From contig CAMJKP010000019.1 of the NCBI GenBank assembly GCA_946406435.1, forward strand, positions 1-52,959: 52,959 nt of DNA. Reading direction: 5' to 3'. The notes under the pieces are model-generated. The model saw only the letters and a program-made list of their open reading frames with translations. It was not told where the DNA came from and made no database searches. This DNA comes from an uncultured Prevotellaceae bacterium (GTDB lineage: Bacteria; Bacteroidota; Bacteroidia; Bacteroidales; Bacteroidaceae). How positions within the stretch are numbered: position 1 is the stretch's first letter; every line of letters begins with the position of its first letter. Below are positions 33,287-40,864 of this stretch, piece by piece. The translations under genes and the position numbers were made by a program.

Positions 33287-33688
33287 ATGAAAAAACTATT
33301 ACTCTCAGTCATGGCTATGCTATGCGTGGTCATGGCAAAGGCAGACGAAACGGCCGCTAACGCCATACTGGTGTGGGTGGACGGTGCATCTACCTGCTAC
33401 CAGCTCGAAAGTATGCCACAGGTGACATACGATAACGGGGCTGCGGTACTTACGCTTCAGGGCAAGTCAACCCCTGAGCTTACGCTTCCGCTCGAAGGCG
33501 GGGCGCAGTTGGAGATAACCTACGGCGTGTATAAGGAGACTACGGCAATTGAGGAAATTGAGGTTGCCACTCCACAGGATGCCAAGAGCGACAAGGTTCG
33601 CCGCGTGGGTAAGTATATCTCTGGCGGAAAGCTCATTATCGTTCGCGACGGGCATCAGTATGATGTCAGCGGAAAGTTAATCAAGTAG
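33287..33688 (+). CDS. Small exported protein with C-terminal sorting-like tail
   Basis: This 133-residue protein has a signal peptide (MKKLLLSVMAMLCVVMAKA). The mature part is beta-rich (AILVWVDGASTCYQLESMPQV ... LPLEGGAQLEITYGVY). The end, ISGGKLIIVRDGHQYDVSGKLIK, looks like the short C-terminal tail of many exported Prevotella proteins. I do not recognise the family. It is the second gene after the cobalamin riboswitch, so it may help capture corrinoids at the surface. ATG 33287 is chosen because the longer frame from 33068 overlaps the receptor gene. Confidence 0.75.
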   Translation: MKKLLLSVMAMLCVVMAKADETAANAILVWVDGASTCYQLESMPQVTYDNGAAVLTLQGKSTPELTLPLEGGAQLEITYGVYKETTAIEEIEVATPQDAKSDKVRRVGKYISGGKLIIVRDGHQYDVSGKLIK

Positions 33689-33749
33689 GTGATGACAAGT
33701 ACGATTTTCTCATCATCAAGTAAGTATCACATTTAATTAGACAACAAGA

Positions 33750-35069
33750 ATGAAAAAGATATTATTTTCAATAGCAGCACTTTTGGCAAGTGCAAGCATC
33801 AGCGCACAGACAGTACAGCTCTTCAAGGGCGAGACATTGGTAAAGGAATACACTCAGGACGAGGTTGACCGCGTAGTGTTCAAGGAGGCTCAGGAAATCA
33901 TTAATCCTATCGACGAGTCAAAGTATCACTATGACCTCTACCTCACCGTGGGCAAGCATGGTGGTATGAGTTCGAAGAACACCACATTGGTGCGCAGTAT
34001 CGATGGCTTGGATGCAAGTAAGGGCGTTATCACCATTACAGGCGTTGGCACAGAGCTTGGCGAATACACCATGGAGTCAATATCAAAGGACGGATACTAC
34101 TATCAGATTCCATCAAGCGCCGACCGCTATACCAAGTATCAGATTAAGGACAACGCGGTTAAGGTTGTTCAGGAGCAGCCTTTCGTTGAGAACACCTTCA
34201 AGCCACGTAACTACGCTCACGCATGGCTCAACGACAATACGCTTATCCTTATGTCATCTGACGGCGACAACAAGAAGGTGATTTGGACAAAGCTCAATAC
34301 CGACGATATGACTATCCTTGCCGAGGGTTCTCTTGACCTTCCTATCGACGAGAGCTTCAGCACCATCACCACATCAGGACTCCTTGCATATCGCGCAGCT
34401 GACAACAAGCTGTTCTACACATACCACAGCAAGACCGTAGTGGGCAAGAAGTCAACAAGTGCGAAGAAATTCCACCTCGTGGCAATCAATGCAGCTGACA
34501 TGACCGTAGAGGCTAATAACCTCAGTTTCGAGGATGCTGAGGAGGCTGGTAGCGCCTATGGTGAGCTGATGCAGAACTTCACCATGTTCGACAAGGCTGG
34601 CAACCTCTATTTCGCTGCATTCCAGACTGTTGGTGAGGTTGAGCAGGGCCGTCTCTATCGCATCAAGCCAGGTGAGTTGAACTTCGACCCAACATACAAC
34701 GGCTTCACAAATACCGACGGTAAGCTGCTCACCGTGCAGTATATCGGCAATGGCAAGGCATTCGTTTACAGCCGTACCGACTCTGAGGGAACAGCAATCG
34801 ACAGCTACTCTCATTACTATTCAGTAATCGATCTGAAGAACTGCACAAGCACACGCCTCACCTACAATGGCAAGCAGCTTCCATACAGCGGTGGCCGTTT
34901 CTCTCAGCGCTCTGTAGTGGTTAATGGTAAGGTGTACTTCGGCATCAACGCCAAGGACGAGACAAACTCTCAGATTTACATCTACGATGCCCTCACAGGC
35001 GAGGTGACAAAGGGTGCCGAGGTTGACGGTTCGCATTTCTTCGATATGATTCGCGTCATAAAGAACTAA
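33750..35069 (+). CDS. DUF4374-like exported beta-propeller protein
   Basis: This 439-residue protein has a signal peptide (MKKILFSIAALLASASISA) with no lipobox Cys. The short N-terminal LFKGETLVKEYTQDEVDRVVFKE block seen in other Prevotella exported proteins follows, then a propeller-like region (YDLYLTVGKHGGMSSKNTTLVRSID ... AHAWLNDNTLILMSSDGDNKKVIWTKLN). It resembles DUF4374, a family of surface propellers encoded beside TonB receptors; XusB of Bacteroides is a relative that binds a siderophore. By position under a B12 riboswitch, a corrinoid-capturing lid or scavenger, analogous in role to BtuG, is inferred. A terminator follows at 35092. Confidence 0.7.
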   Translation: MKKILFSIAALLASASISAQTVQLFKGETLVKEYTQDEVDRVVFKEAQEIINPIDESKYHYDLYLTVGKHGGMSSKNTTLVRSIDGLDASKGVITITGVGTELGEYTMESISKDGYYYQIPSSADRYTKYQIKDNAVKVVQEQPFVENTFKPRNYAHAWLNDNTLILMSSDGDNKKVIWTKLNTDDMTILAEGSLDLPIDESFSTITTSGLLAYRAADNKLFYTYHSKTVVGKKSTSAKKFHLVAINAADMTVEANNLSFEDAEEAGSAYGELMQNFTMFDKAGNLYFAAFQTVGEVEQGRLYRIKPGELNFDPTYNGFTNTDGKLLTVQYIGNGKAFVYSRTDSEGTAIDSYSHYYSVIDLKNCTSTRLTYNGKQLPYSGGRFSQRSVVVNGKVYFGINAKDETNSQIYIYDALTGEVTKGAEVDGSHFFDMIRVIKN

Positions 35070-35091
35070 ATTTAGGACAAATAGCATAAGC

Positions 35092-35126
35092 AAGGGGCTG
35101 TCTCAATATTGCGAGGCAGCCCTTTT
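35092..35126 (+). terminator. Terminator ending the B12-linked operon
   Basis: AAGGGGCTG pairs with CAGCCCTTTT around a loop of about 16 bases (which itself pairs CTC/GAG), ending in a T run, 23 bases after the stop. Confidence 0.85.
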
Positions 35127-35178
35127 CGTTTGTTTTTCAAGTCTGATGTGAATTTTTCGGAAAAAATTGCAAAGATGA

Positions 35179-35210
35179 TTGGTTATTGAATTTATTTTTC
35201 GTATATTTGC
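35179..35210 (+). promoter_or_regulatory. Promoter of the double-VOC gene
   Basis: TTG 35179-35181 and TATATTTG 35202-35209, then C, with a 20-base spacer. Confidence 0.72.
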
Positions 35211-35275
35211 ATTCAAAAATCAGAGACGTCCACCGGCTTACAGCCGACGTTGACTATTTTTGTCATGCGAATAAT
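35210..35275 (+). promoter_or_regulatory. Structured leader element, copy 3
   Basis: AAATCAGAGACGTCCACCGG starts the element as in copy 2, but the hairpin is CGGCT-TAC-AGCCG instead of CGCTC-TGC-GAGCG, with the outer GACGT/ACGTT pairing kept. The second hairpin (GTTGC/GCAAC) is missing. It is in the leader of the double-VOC gene. Confidence 0.55.
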
Positions 35276-35363
35276 ATTTGCAACTGATTACAGGAGAATC
35301 GTTTGAATGAATATCAAAAGTGTTAAGGTAGATATATTATAACTGACATAAACAATTTAATTT

Positions 35364-36215
35364 ATGATTAAAGACATTGCTCATATTGCCTTGAATCCGT
35401 TGGATATGGACAAGACTGTAGCGTATTTTGACAACGTTTTCGGTTGGAAGAAAGTGTTCGAGCTGCATAAGGAGAATGGCGATCCGTGGATTGTGTATCT
35501 GAAGATTTGCAAGGGACATTTCCTTGAGCTTTTCTACGACGGAAAGAATGACCGCGACTATGCTTTCGACTTCAAGAAAACGGGATATAACCACCTCTGC
35601 GTTACGGTTGGCGACATCCGTAAGACGTTGCAGGAGATTTACGAGAAGGGTTATATCGACTCTCCTGAGCCTGAGATTGAGAAGAGCGGATGCAAGAACC
35701 TTTGGCTCTATGACCCTGATGGCAACGGCATTGAATTACAGGAATATACGCCTGAATCGGTGCAGATGCAGAGTAACGAGGCGCCTTACAAATTCGGCCG
35801 TGAGGGGTATGTAGGAATTGGTCATGCGTGCTTTGTATGCAAGGATATTGAGGCTTCGCTTGATTTCTATTGTAACAAACTGGGAATGAAGCTCGTAGGC
35901 ATACAGAACGATGACGATGGCAAGCCTTGGCTGCATTATGTGAGGATGGCTGACGGGGTGTATCTGGAGCTGATTCCGAATGGCGAGGGCGAGAATCCGA
36001 ATAAGGGTTGGAACTCACGCGGTTTCCAGCATCTGTGTCTTGAAACCGACGATTTGTTAGCCGATGTGGAGCGTCTGCGTGGCATTGGCGTAGAGATTGA
36101 CCAAGAACCGAAGACTTCATCGGACAAGAACTGGCAGGCTTGGATTCATGACCCTGACGGAAACAAAGTGGAACTGATGATGATTGCCCCAGATTCGCCT
36201 CAGGCGAAAGCGTAA
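35364..36215 (+). CDS. Two-domain VOC (glyoxalase/dioxygenase-fold) protein
   Basis: This 283-residue cytosolic protein is made of two VOC modules in tandem. Domain 1 (about 3-130) has IAHIAL, FLELFYDG, YNHLCVTV and NGIELQEY, giving His, Glu, His and Glu ligand candidates. Domain 2 (about 148-278) has IGHACFVC, YLELIPNG, FQHLCLET and NKVELMMI, again a full His/Glu set. Both halves could therefore bind metal, unlike many fused glyoxalases with one dead site. Possible activities are glyoxalase I, epimerase or ring-cleaving dioxygenase; not resolved. The next gene encodes a one-domain VOC lipoprotein, co-directional. Own promoter at 35179 with structured leader copy 3. Confidence 0.82.
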   Translation: MIKDIAHIALNPLDMDKTVAYFDNVFGWKKVFELHKENGDPWIVYLKICKGHFLELFYDGKNDRDYAFDFKKTGYNHLCVTVGDIRKTLQEIYEKGYIDSPEPEIEKSGCKNLWLYDPDGNGIELQEYTPESVQMQSNEAPYKFGREGYVGIGHACFVCKDIEASLDFYCNKLGMKLVGIQNDDDGKPWLHYVRMADGVYLELIPNGEGENPNKGWNSRGFQHLCLETDDLLADVERLRGIGVEIDQEPKTSSDKNWQAWIHDPDGNKVELMMIAPDSPQAKA

Positions 36216-36317
36216 GACCCCCTCAGTCCCCCTGCGTAGGGGGAGAGGTTAGGGGGGAGAGGTTAGAGTAAAGAGTAAAGAATAAAGAATAAAGAATAAT
36301 GACTAAATGAATAAGAA

Positions 36318-36962
36318 ATGAAAAAGAAGATTTTACTTTCGGGCGTGACGGCTATCATGATGATGGCTTCATGTACTTCAAACGCTCCACAGACAAAGGA
36401 GACGGCAGAGGCTGTTAAGGACTCGCTGCAAATTACGAATCCTGACCTTTGGGCAGCACAGAACCATAAACTGGAGTTGAAGCCTGACCGTGGTGTGATG
36501 GCTAATCCGTTGGAACTGAAGAAGTTCATTCAGATAGCCATTATAGTGGAGGATATAGAAGTTACTGCCCGCGAATGGGCACAGATTCTTAATGTTCCTG
36601 TGCCAGAGATAAGGGTGCATCAGACGGTTGATACGACCGACCCGAACCTGATGTACTATGGCAAGAATTATAAATATGGGTTGAAACTTGCGTCTATCAT
36701 GGCTCCGCAGGGATTCATCATTGAGTTGCACCAGATTTTAGACGATAATCCGAGCACCTATAACGAGTTCATAAAAGAGCACGGCTATGGTGTGCATCAT
36801 CTTGGCTTTGCCGTTGGCGACCGTCGTGATGCTGTGGTGAACGAATTGATAGATCGTGGCTATCAGAAACGTATAGAGCATATCTATCCAACTGGTAGTT
36901 GGACGATTATAGATAGTGAGCAGTCGCTTGGCGTGAATCTGAATATCAAGCCCGCGATGTAG
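36318..36962 (+). CDS. VOC-fold lipoprotein
   Basis: This 214-residue protein has a lipobox signal peptide (IMMMASC-TSN), so it is membrane-anchored outside the cytoplasm. The mature part is one VOC-like unit with two halves: FIQIAIIVEDIEVTAREWAQIL ... GFIIELHQIL and YGVHHLGFAVGDRRDAVVNELIDRGY ... LGVNLNIK. The arrangement resembles methylmalonyl-CoA epimerase-type proteins, but the first half lacks the usual His (QIAII) and the last strand lacks the usual Glu, so an active metal site is doubtful. An exported VOC protein is uncommon. It follows the double-VOC gene by 102 bases. Confidence 0.78.
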   Translation: MKKKILLSGVTAIMMMASCTSNAPQTKETAEAVKDSLQITNPDLWAAQNHKLELKPDRGVMANPLELKKFIQIAIIVEDIEVTAREWAQILNVPVPEIRVHQTVDTTDPNLMYYGKNYKYGLKLASIMAPQGFIIELHQILDDNPSTYNEFIKEHGYGVHHLGFAVGDRRDAVVNELIDRGYQKRIEHIYPTGSWTIIDSEQSLGVNLNIKPAM

Positions 36963-36977
36963 TTTTTCTGAAAGAAA

Positions 36978-37781
36978 TTATTCGGTTTTACTATCAATTA
37001 CGGTAATCTCATGGATGGTGAGATTACCGTTTTCGTCTATGGTAATCGGTGCTGAGAAATCGGGCATATCGTCATAAAGAAGCGCAAGTCCGGTGGTGAA
37101 CTTAACGCCAGGAACGAAGACAAGTTTAGGCTCGTCGCCACTAAGATCATAGGAAATCTGTTCACCTATCCACATAGGGCTCTCATCATCGAATCCGCCC
37201 ATATCAGTAATAGTGTTAGTGACTGTCTTCAACACTTTGTCTTTATCATAAATAGTCACATTCTCACCATCAATAGTATATCTTATGCGCTGGAGCAGTT
37301 CCTGTTGCACAGCATAGGGATTAATCTCATTTTTGATATAAGCCTTGCCATCCTCTTGAAAACGGATTTGATAGAGCTTTTCAACATTGACACCAGTACC
37401 TGACATAGCACAGCTTGTCAGCCAGAGATCACCTGTCTTGGCATTATACTTTGCCTGTGGCTGACGAGTGTTGATAATGTTGAGGAAATTGGTTGATACA
37501 GCACCTTTTGTCACAACGAAGCCGAAGCCTTCGGATGGTGTCTGATCAATCTCGTCGATAGAAAAAACAGCGACATTTGAAGCAGTATCGCTCATAACTT
37601 CATGATTATGAAGCTTTAACGCATTATCCATTGCTTTCTGGACATCGGCAGGGATGGAATCAGTCAGCAAAGGTGCATCCAATGTACCAGCCATTGGTTT
37701 TGTATCAATTGTAGTACTCTTACAGCTTGCCATCATAAGGCAAATGGCAAGGAATGAAATAAGGGGTTTAAGGGTATTCAT
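36978..37781 (-). CDS. Lipoprotein, tentatively DUF4738-like
   Basis: This 267-residue lipoprotein (ICLMMASC-KST) continues with VAVFSIDEIDQTPSEGFGFVVTKGAVSTNFLNI and LWLTSCAMSGTGVNVEKLYQIRF. The overall pattern recalls DUF4738 lipoproteins of Prevotella, but I hold this loosely. It is the last gene of the - strand SusCD cluster, 98 bases after the TolB-like gene, and convergent with the VOC lipoprotein gene (15 bases between stops). The gap upstream holds GGTTAGAGG-type repeats. A hairpin at 37000-37030 lies within its 3' coding end. Confidence 0.65.
   Translation of the reverse strand: MNTLKPLISFLAICLMMASCKSTTIDTKPMAGTLDAPLLTDSIPADVQKAMDNALKLHNHEVMSDTASNVAVFSIDEIDQTPSEGFGFVVTKGAVSTNFLNIINTRQPQAKYNAKTGDLWLTSCAMSGTGVNVEKLYQIRFQEDGKAYIKNEINPYAVQQELLQRIRYTIDGENVTIYDKDKVLKTVTNTITDMGGFDDESPMWIGEQISYDLSGDEPKLVFVPGVKFTTGLALLYDDMPDFSAPITIDENGNLTIHEITVIDSKTE
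37000..37034 (+). terminator. Possible + strand terminator inside the convergent gene
   Basis: A perfect 11-bp stem ACGGTAATCTC / GAGATTACCGT with a nine-base loop and a short T run lies about 37 bases after the VOC lipoprotein stop, within the last codons of the opposing lipoprotein gene. The T run is weak. Confidence 0.5.
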
Positions 37782-37879
37782 TTTTTTATTGGGTTAGGAG
37801 GTTAGAGGGTTATCAGGTTTGGAGGTTATCAGGTCGTTCGCATCATGACCTTAAAACCTAAAAACCTTAGAACCTGTAT

Positions 37880-39355
37880 TTACTTACTACGCACACCTAT
37901 TTTCTGGCGAGACTCATCGTTTATGATTTGACTGGCCTCATGACCGTCGAAATCTGTCGGAGCAATGATGAAATCGGGCACGTTGAATGAAAGGAAACGC
38001 TCACGATAGAAACGGCGAGGGTTACGCTGTGGCAGCATAAACGCCTTGCTGACATTGCCCTTTGCATCGACATGACAGAAATAAGGGCGTGTGAAGAGTC
38101 CATCGTCACGACGGGAGCTAAGCACCAGCCAACGTGAGTTTGTACTCCAGTTATGGAACGATTCCGTATCTTTTGAATTAGCCTTGGTCATAGGGCTACT
38201 CTCGCCTGTGGAGAGGTCGAGGAGATAGAGGTCGGCCTCGTGATGCCAGATGCTGAACTGCCCATAGTCAGAGAGCGTGTAGCAAAGGAAACGTCCGTCA
38301 TAAGAAGGACGAGGGAAAGATACCGACTTATTCTGAGCCTCAACATTTATGATAGTGTCTATACGGTTGCCGAAATCACCCGTTTCAGGATTAAAATCGA
38401 TACGGCAGAGGTTGTATCGGATAGAATCAAGGCTGTGACTACCTTCTGGGAGTGCTTTGGCGGCACAGAAATAGAGCGAACGGCCATCGGCAGAGAAAAC
38501 GGGGTAGGTCTCATAGACAGACTCCTGCTTGAGAAGCGGAGAAAGTATCAGCTCATTCTTGTTGACATCATAGACCTGAAGGTCGGAAGCTTCATCAAAC
38601 ACCTCAACACGGTTGCTGTCGGCAGCATGGAATAGCTGCTTCGTGGAATTGGTTGAATAAGCGACATATCGGCCAGAAGGATGCCAGTAAGGATATACGC
38701 ATAAGCCGAGCGTCTGGTCGGTCTTGGTATCATAAGCGGCCATAGGACCGTTGTTCTGACACAGTAATGTAGCACCATGTTCTCCACGAATATGAAGGCT
38801 CATATCAGCAGGATTGCCACGATTGAAGCTATGGCAGTTGACGCAACCCTCGAACTGGGTATTCTCAATCAGCGGACGCTCATCGAATGATGAGAGGTCG
38901 CGCTCATAGATGCCCATTTTACTCCACACCTCGTAACCTGGCTCAATAAGACGGTAGCAGATTCCGTAATCGATACTATCAGGGCTGACATATATCGAGA
39001 AAGGGTTGTACGTGTGCCAGCCATCTTCATACTTGGCTGAAACGGTAACAGAGAGGGAGTCGCCACGATTCTTGTCAAGCAGTTCTTGCCAGTCGTCGAT
39101 ATCGAAATCTACTGATTCCTCGCCCTGGCTGTGCAGGGTATTTCCGTTGCGGTCAGTAATGACAGCATCAACAAGCAGAAACGTCTCGTCATCCATGCCA
39201 AAATTGAGAGGTGCAATATTGACTGGAATGGTGACGCCGAGGTAGTCGGGGTAGATATGTGGATGATTCTTCTCCTGCTTTGCATCGCTGACCGTCTCAG
39301 TTGTGCAGGCGGTTAGCAATAGAACGGAGAGAAGTGAGAAAAATATCTTTTTCAT
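37880..39355 (-). CDS. TolB-like beta-propeller lipoprotein with CxxCH motif (first of two paralogues)
   Basis: This 491-residue lipoprotein (VLLLTAC, Cys17) has an N-terminal beta domain containing IYPDYLGVTIPVNIAPLNF (34-52). CVNCHSF (Cys171, Cys174, His175) follows, then WD40-like/TolB blades (YPYWHPSGRYVAYSTNS, YPVFSADGRSLYFC, FPRPSYDGRFLCY, WSTNSRWLVLSSRRDDGLFTRPYF). CxxCH is the covalent haem c attachment motif; relatives are sometimes annotated as TolB-like or cytochrome c biogenesis proteins, but haem binding is not established. Its ATG overlaps the stop of the DUF6057 gene (TAATG), implying translational coupling. A likely partner is that membrane protein. It is paralogous to the 40865-42373 product. 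Confidence 0.82.
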   Translation of the reverse strand: MKKIFFSLLSVLLLTACTTETVSDAKQEKNHPHIYPDYLGVTIPVNIAPLNFGMDDETFLLVDAVITDRNGNTLHSQGEESVDFDIDDWQELLDKNRGDSLSVTVSAKYEDGWHTYNPFSIYVSPDSIDYGICYRLIEPGYEVWSKMGIYERDLSSFDERPLIENTQFEGCVNCHSFNRGNPADMSLHIRGEHGATLLCQNNGPMAAYDTKTDQTLGLCVYPYWHPSGRYVAYSTNSTKQLFHAADSNRVEVFDEASDLQVYDVNKNELILSPLLKQESVYETYPVFSADGRSLYFCAAKALPEGSHSLDSIRYNLCRIDFNPETGDFGNRIDTIINVEAQNKSVSFPRPSYDGRFLCYTLSDYGQFSIWHHEADLYLLDLSTGESSPMTKANSKDTESFHNWSTNSRWLVLSSRRDDGLFTRPYFCHVDAKGNVSKAFMLPQRNPRRFYRERFLSFNVPDFIIAPTDFDGHEASQIINDESRQKIGVRSK

Positions 39356-40839
39356 TACTTTTTGGTTGTCTGAACGAATTTGGCATAGCGGTCGCGGTCG
39401 CCAGTAAGCATATAGTAGGCAATCAGGTATTCGTATGCCAGACGATTATCCCTGTTCTTATAATAAAGGCTTTCGAGCATCTCGGGAGTCACATGGTCGC
39501 TGAAGTAAAAGTCGTCGTTGTATGCGCACTTACGGAGATGTCCGTATTCAGGATGATTGGCTATCGCCTTTTCATCGCCCAAGAGAGATATTGTCTCGTT
39601 TGCCCAATCGCTATAGAAGAGGGTTTTCTGAAGGGCAGAGAGATATTTGCGAGCCACTTCATAATCGCCGTTTATGAGGTTTGTCTGTGCCAAGCGCTTG
39701 TAGCATCGGGCACTTTTCTGGAAGTCAAGAATTGCCTCCTGAGCCTCGAAAACCGTTCGCTGGGCAACATTTATCATGCCCAACTGATAGAAAGCCTCGG
39801 CGGTAGGCAGAGGACTGGTAGCATCACGATCAACATCAGGCAGAAGACCAGCGATACCGTTCTGACGGTATTCTCCTCCATGCTCAGCGAGCATACCACG
39901 CATCGCCAAGGCAAGATTCTGTACCGTAACTCCAATCTGGTTGTTTGGCTTCTCTTCGTTGATAGTCTCAATTATGCGGTTCCATTGCTGGTGACGCGCC
40001 ATGAAGTCATATCCCATCACCTTCTCAGCCTTGAAATTTGCATTTTTCCAGACGAAACACCCCATACAAACAGCCACAATCACAAAGGAAATTAGAGTTG
40101 ATGGGATGGAGGATGGAGTAAATAGTTTTGGGATGCTCATTAAGAGCGCAAGGAAGAATATTGACAGAGCCGCAATCCAAAGCAGAGTTGGGAATTCCGT
40201 TGGATAGCGATGGTAATGTATGCCATACCATAAGTGGCTGGCTGGTACTGAGATATAATATGCCAATATCACGAGCATTATAGCCAACAGTACGAATACG
40301 CCATAATACCATTTCTGGGACTTAAAGCGCAGAGCCTGTAAAAGAAAGAAAATGATGCAGATAGGACCTGCCATCCAATAAAGAACAGGAATAGCGACAA
40401 CGAGCAGAACATCTCGTAACCTACCAGATGTTTTATCAAAGCCCCATGAAGCGAGAAGGGTTATTAATACTGCCCATACACCACCTAACAATGCATTCTC
40501 ATCAAGTAAGAAGAGCATAAGCAGACATGAAGGTACATAGCTCAGACCATAGAAGCGTCCCAAGTTGACTAAATGGAGAGTCAGAAGCTGAATTATTGAG
40601 AGCAGAAGTCCGATGATAAATGCCCCACCCCACGCATACAGGAAGAACTGAGTGCAGAAACGTCCCAATAGGTCGGATATACCACCTGGCAGCTTTACTA
40701 TATCCCAAACATAATTACTGTCGAAGAGGAAAAGCTGGAACTGCTCCTGATAATGAAGATGATGCGGATATGCCAATCCGAAGAAGAGGATAACCGCAAC
40801 ACCGAAAATGAGATTATAAATATAATGAATATTCTTCAT
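39355..40839 (-). CDS. DUF6057-like polytopic membrane protein (second of two)
   Basis: This 494-residue protein has about ten hydrophobic segments (residues 1-280, beginning MKNIHYIYNLIFGVAVILFFGL). A helical, TPR-like extramembrane domain follows, with ARHQQWNRIIETINEEKPNNQIG, CYKRLAQTNLINGDYEVARKYLSALQKT and YEYLIAYYMLTGDRDRYAKFVQ. This layout fits DUF6057. No catalytic residues are apparent. ATG 40839 is chosen over 40896, whose extension overlaps the upstream gene's stop region. Its stop overlaps the start of the TolB-like gene, so the two products are probably made in step and may form a complex in which the TPR domain meets the propeller. Confidence 0.78.
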   Translation of the reverse strand: MKNIHYIYNLIFGVAVILFFGLAYPHHLHYQEQFQLFLFDSNYVWDIVKLPGGISDLLGRFCTQFFLYAWGGAFIIGLLLSIIQLLTLHLVNLGRFYGLSYVPSCLLMLFLLDENALLGGVWAVLITLLASWGFDKTSGRLRDVLLVVAIPVLYWMAGPICIIFFLLQALRFKSQKWYYGVFVLLAIMLVILAYYISVPASHLWYGIHYHRYPTEFPTLLWIAALSIFFLALLMSIPKLFTPSSIPSTLISFVIVAVCMGCFVWKNANFKAEKVMGYDFMARHQQWNRIIETINEEKPNNQIGVTVQNLALAMRGMLAEHGGEYRQNGIAGLLPDVDRDATSPLPTAEAFYQLGMINVAQRTVFEAQEAILDFQKSARCYKRLAQTNLINGDYEVARKYLSALQKTLFYSDWANETISLLGDEKAIANHPEYGHLRKCAYNDDFYFSDHVTPEMLESLYYKNRDNRLAYEYLIAYYMLTGDRDRYAKFVQTTKK

Positions 40840-40864
40840 TAAAATAGCAGGAAGAAAGAGATTA

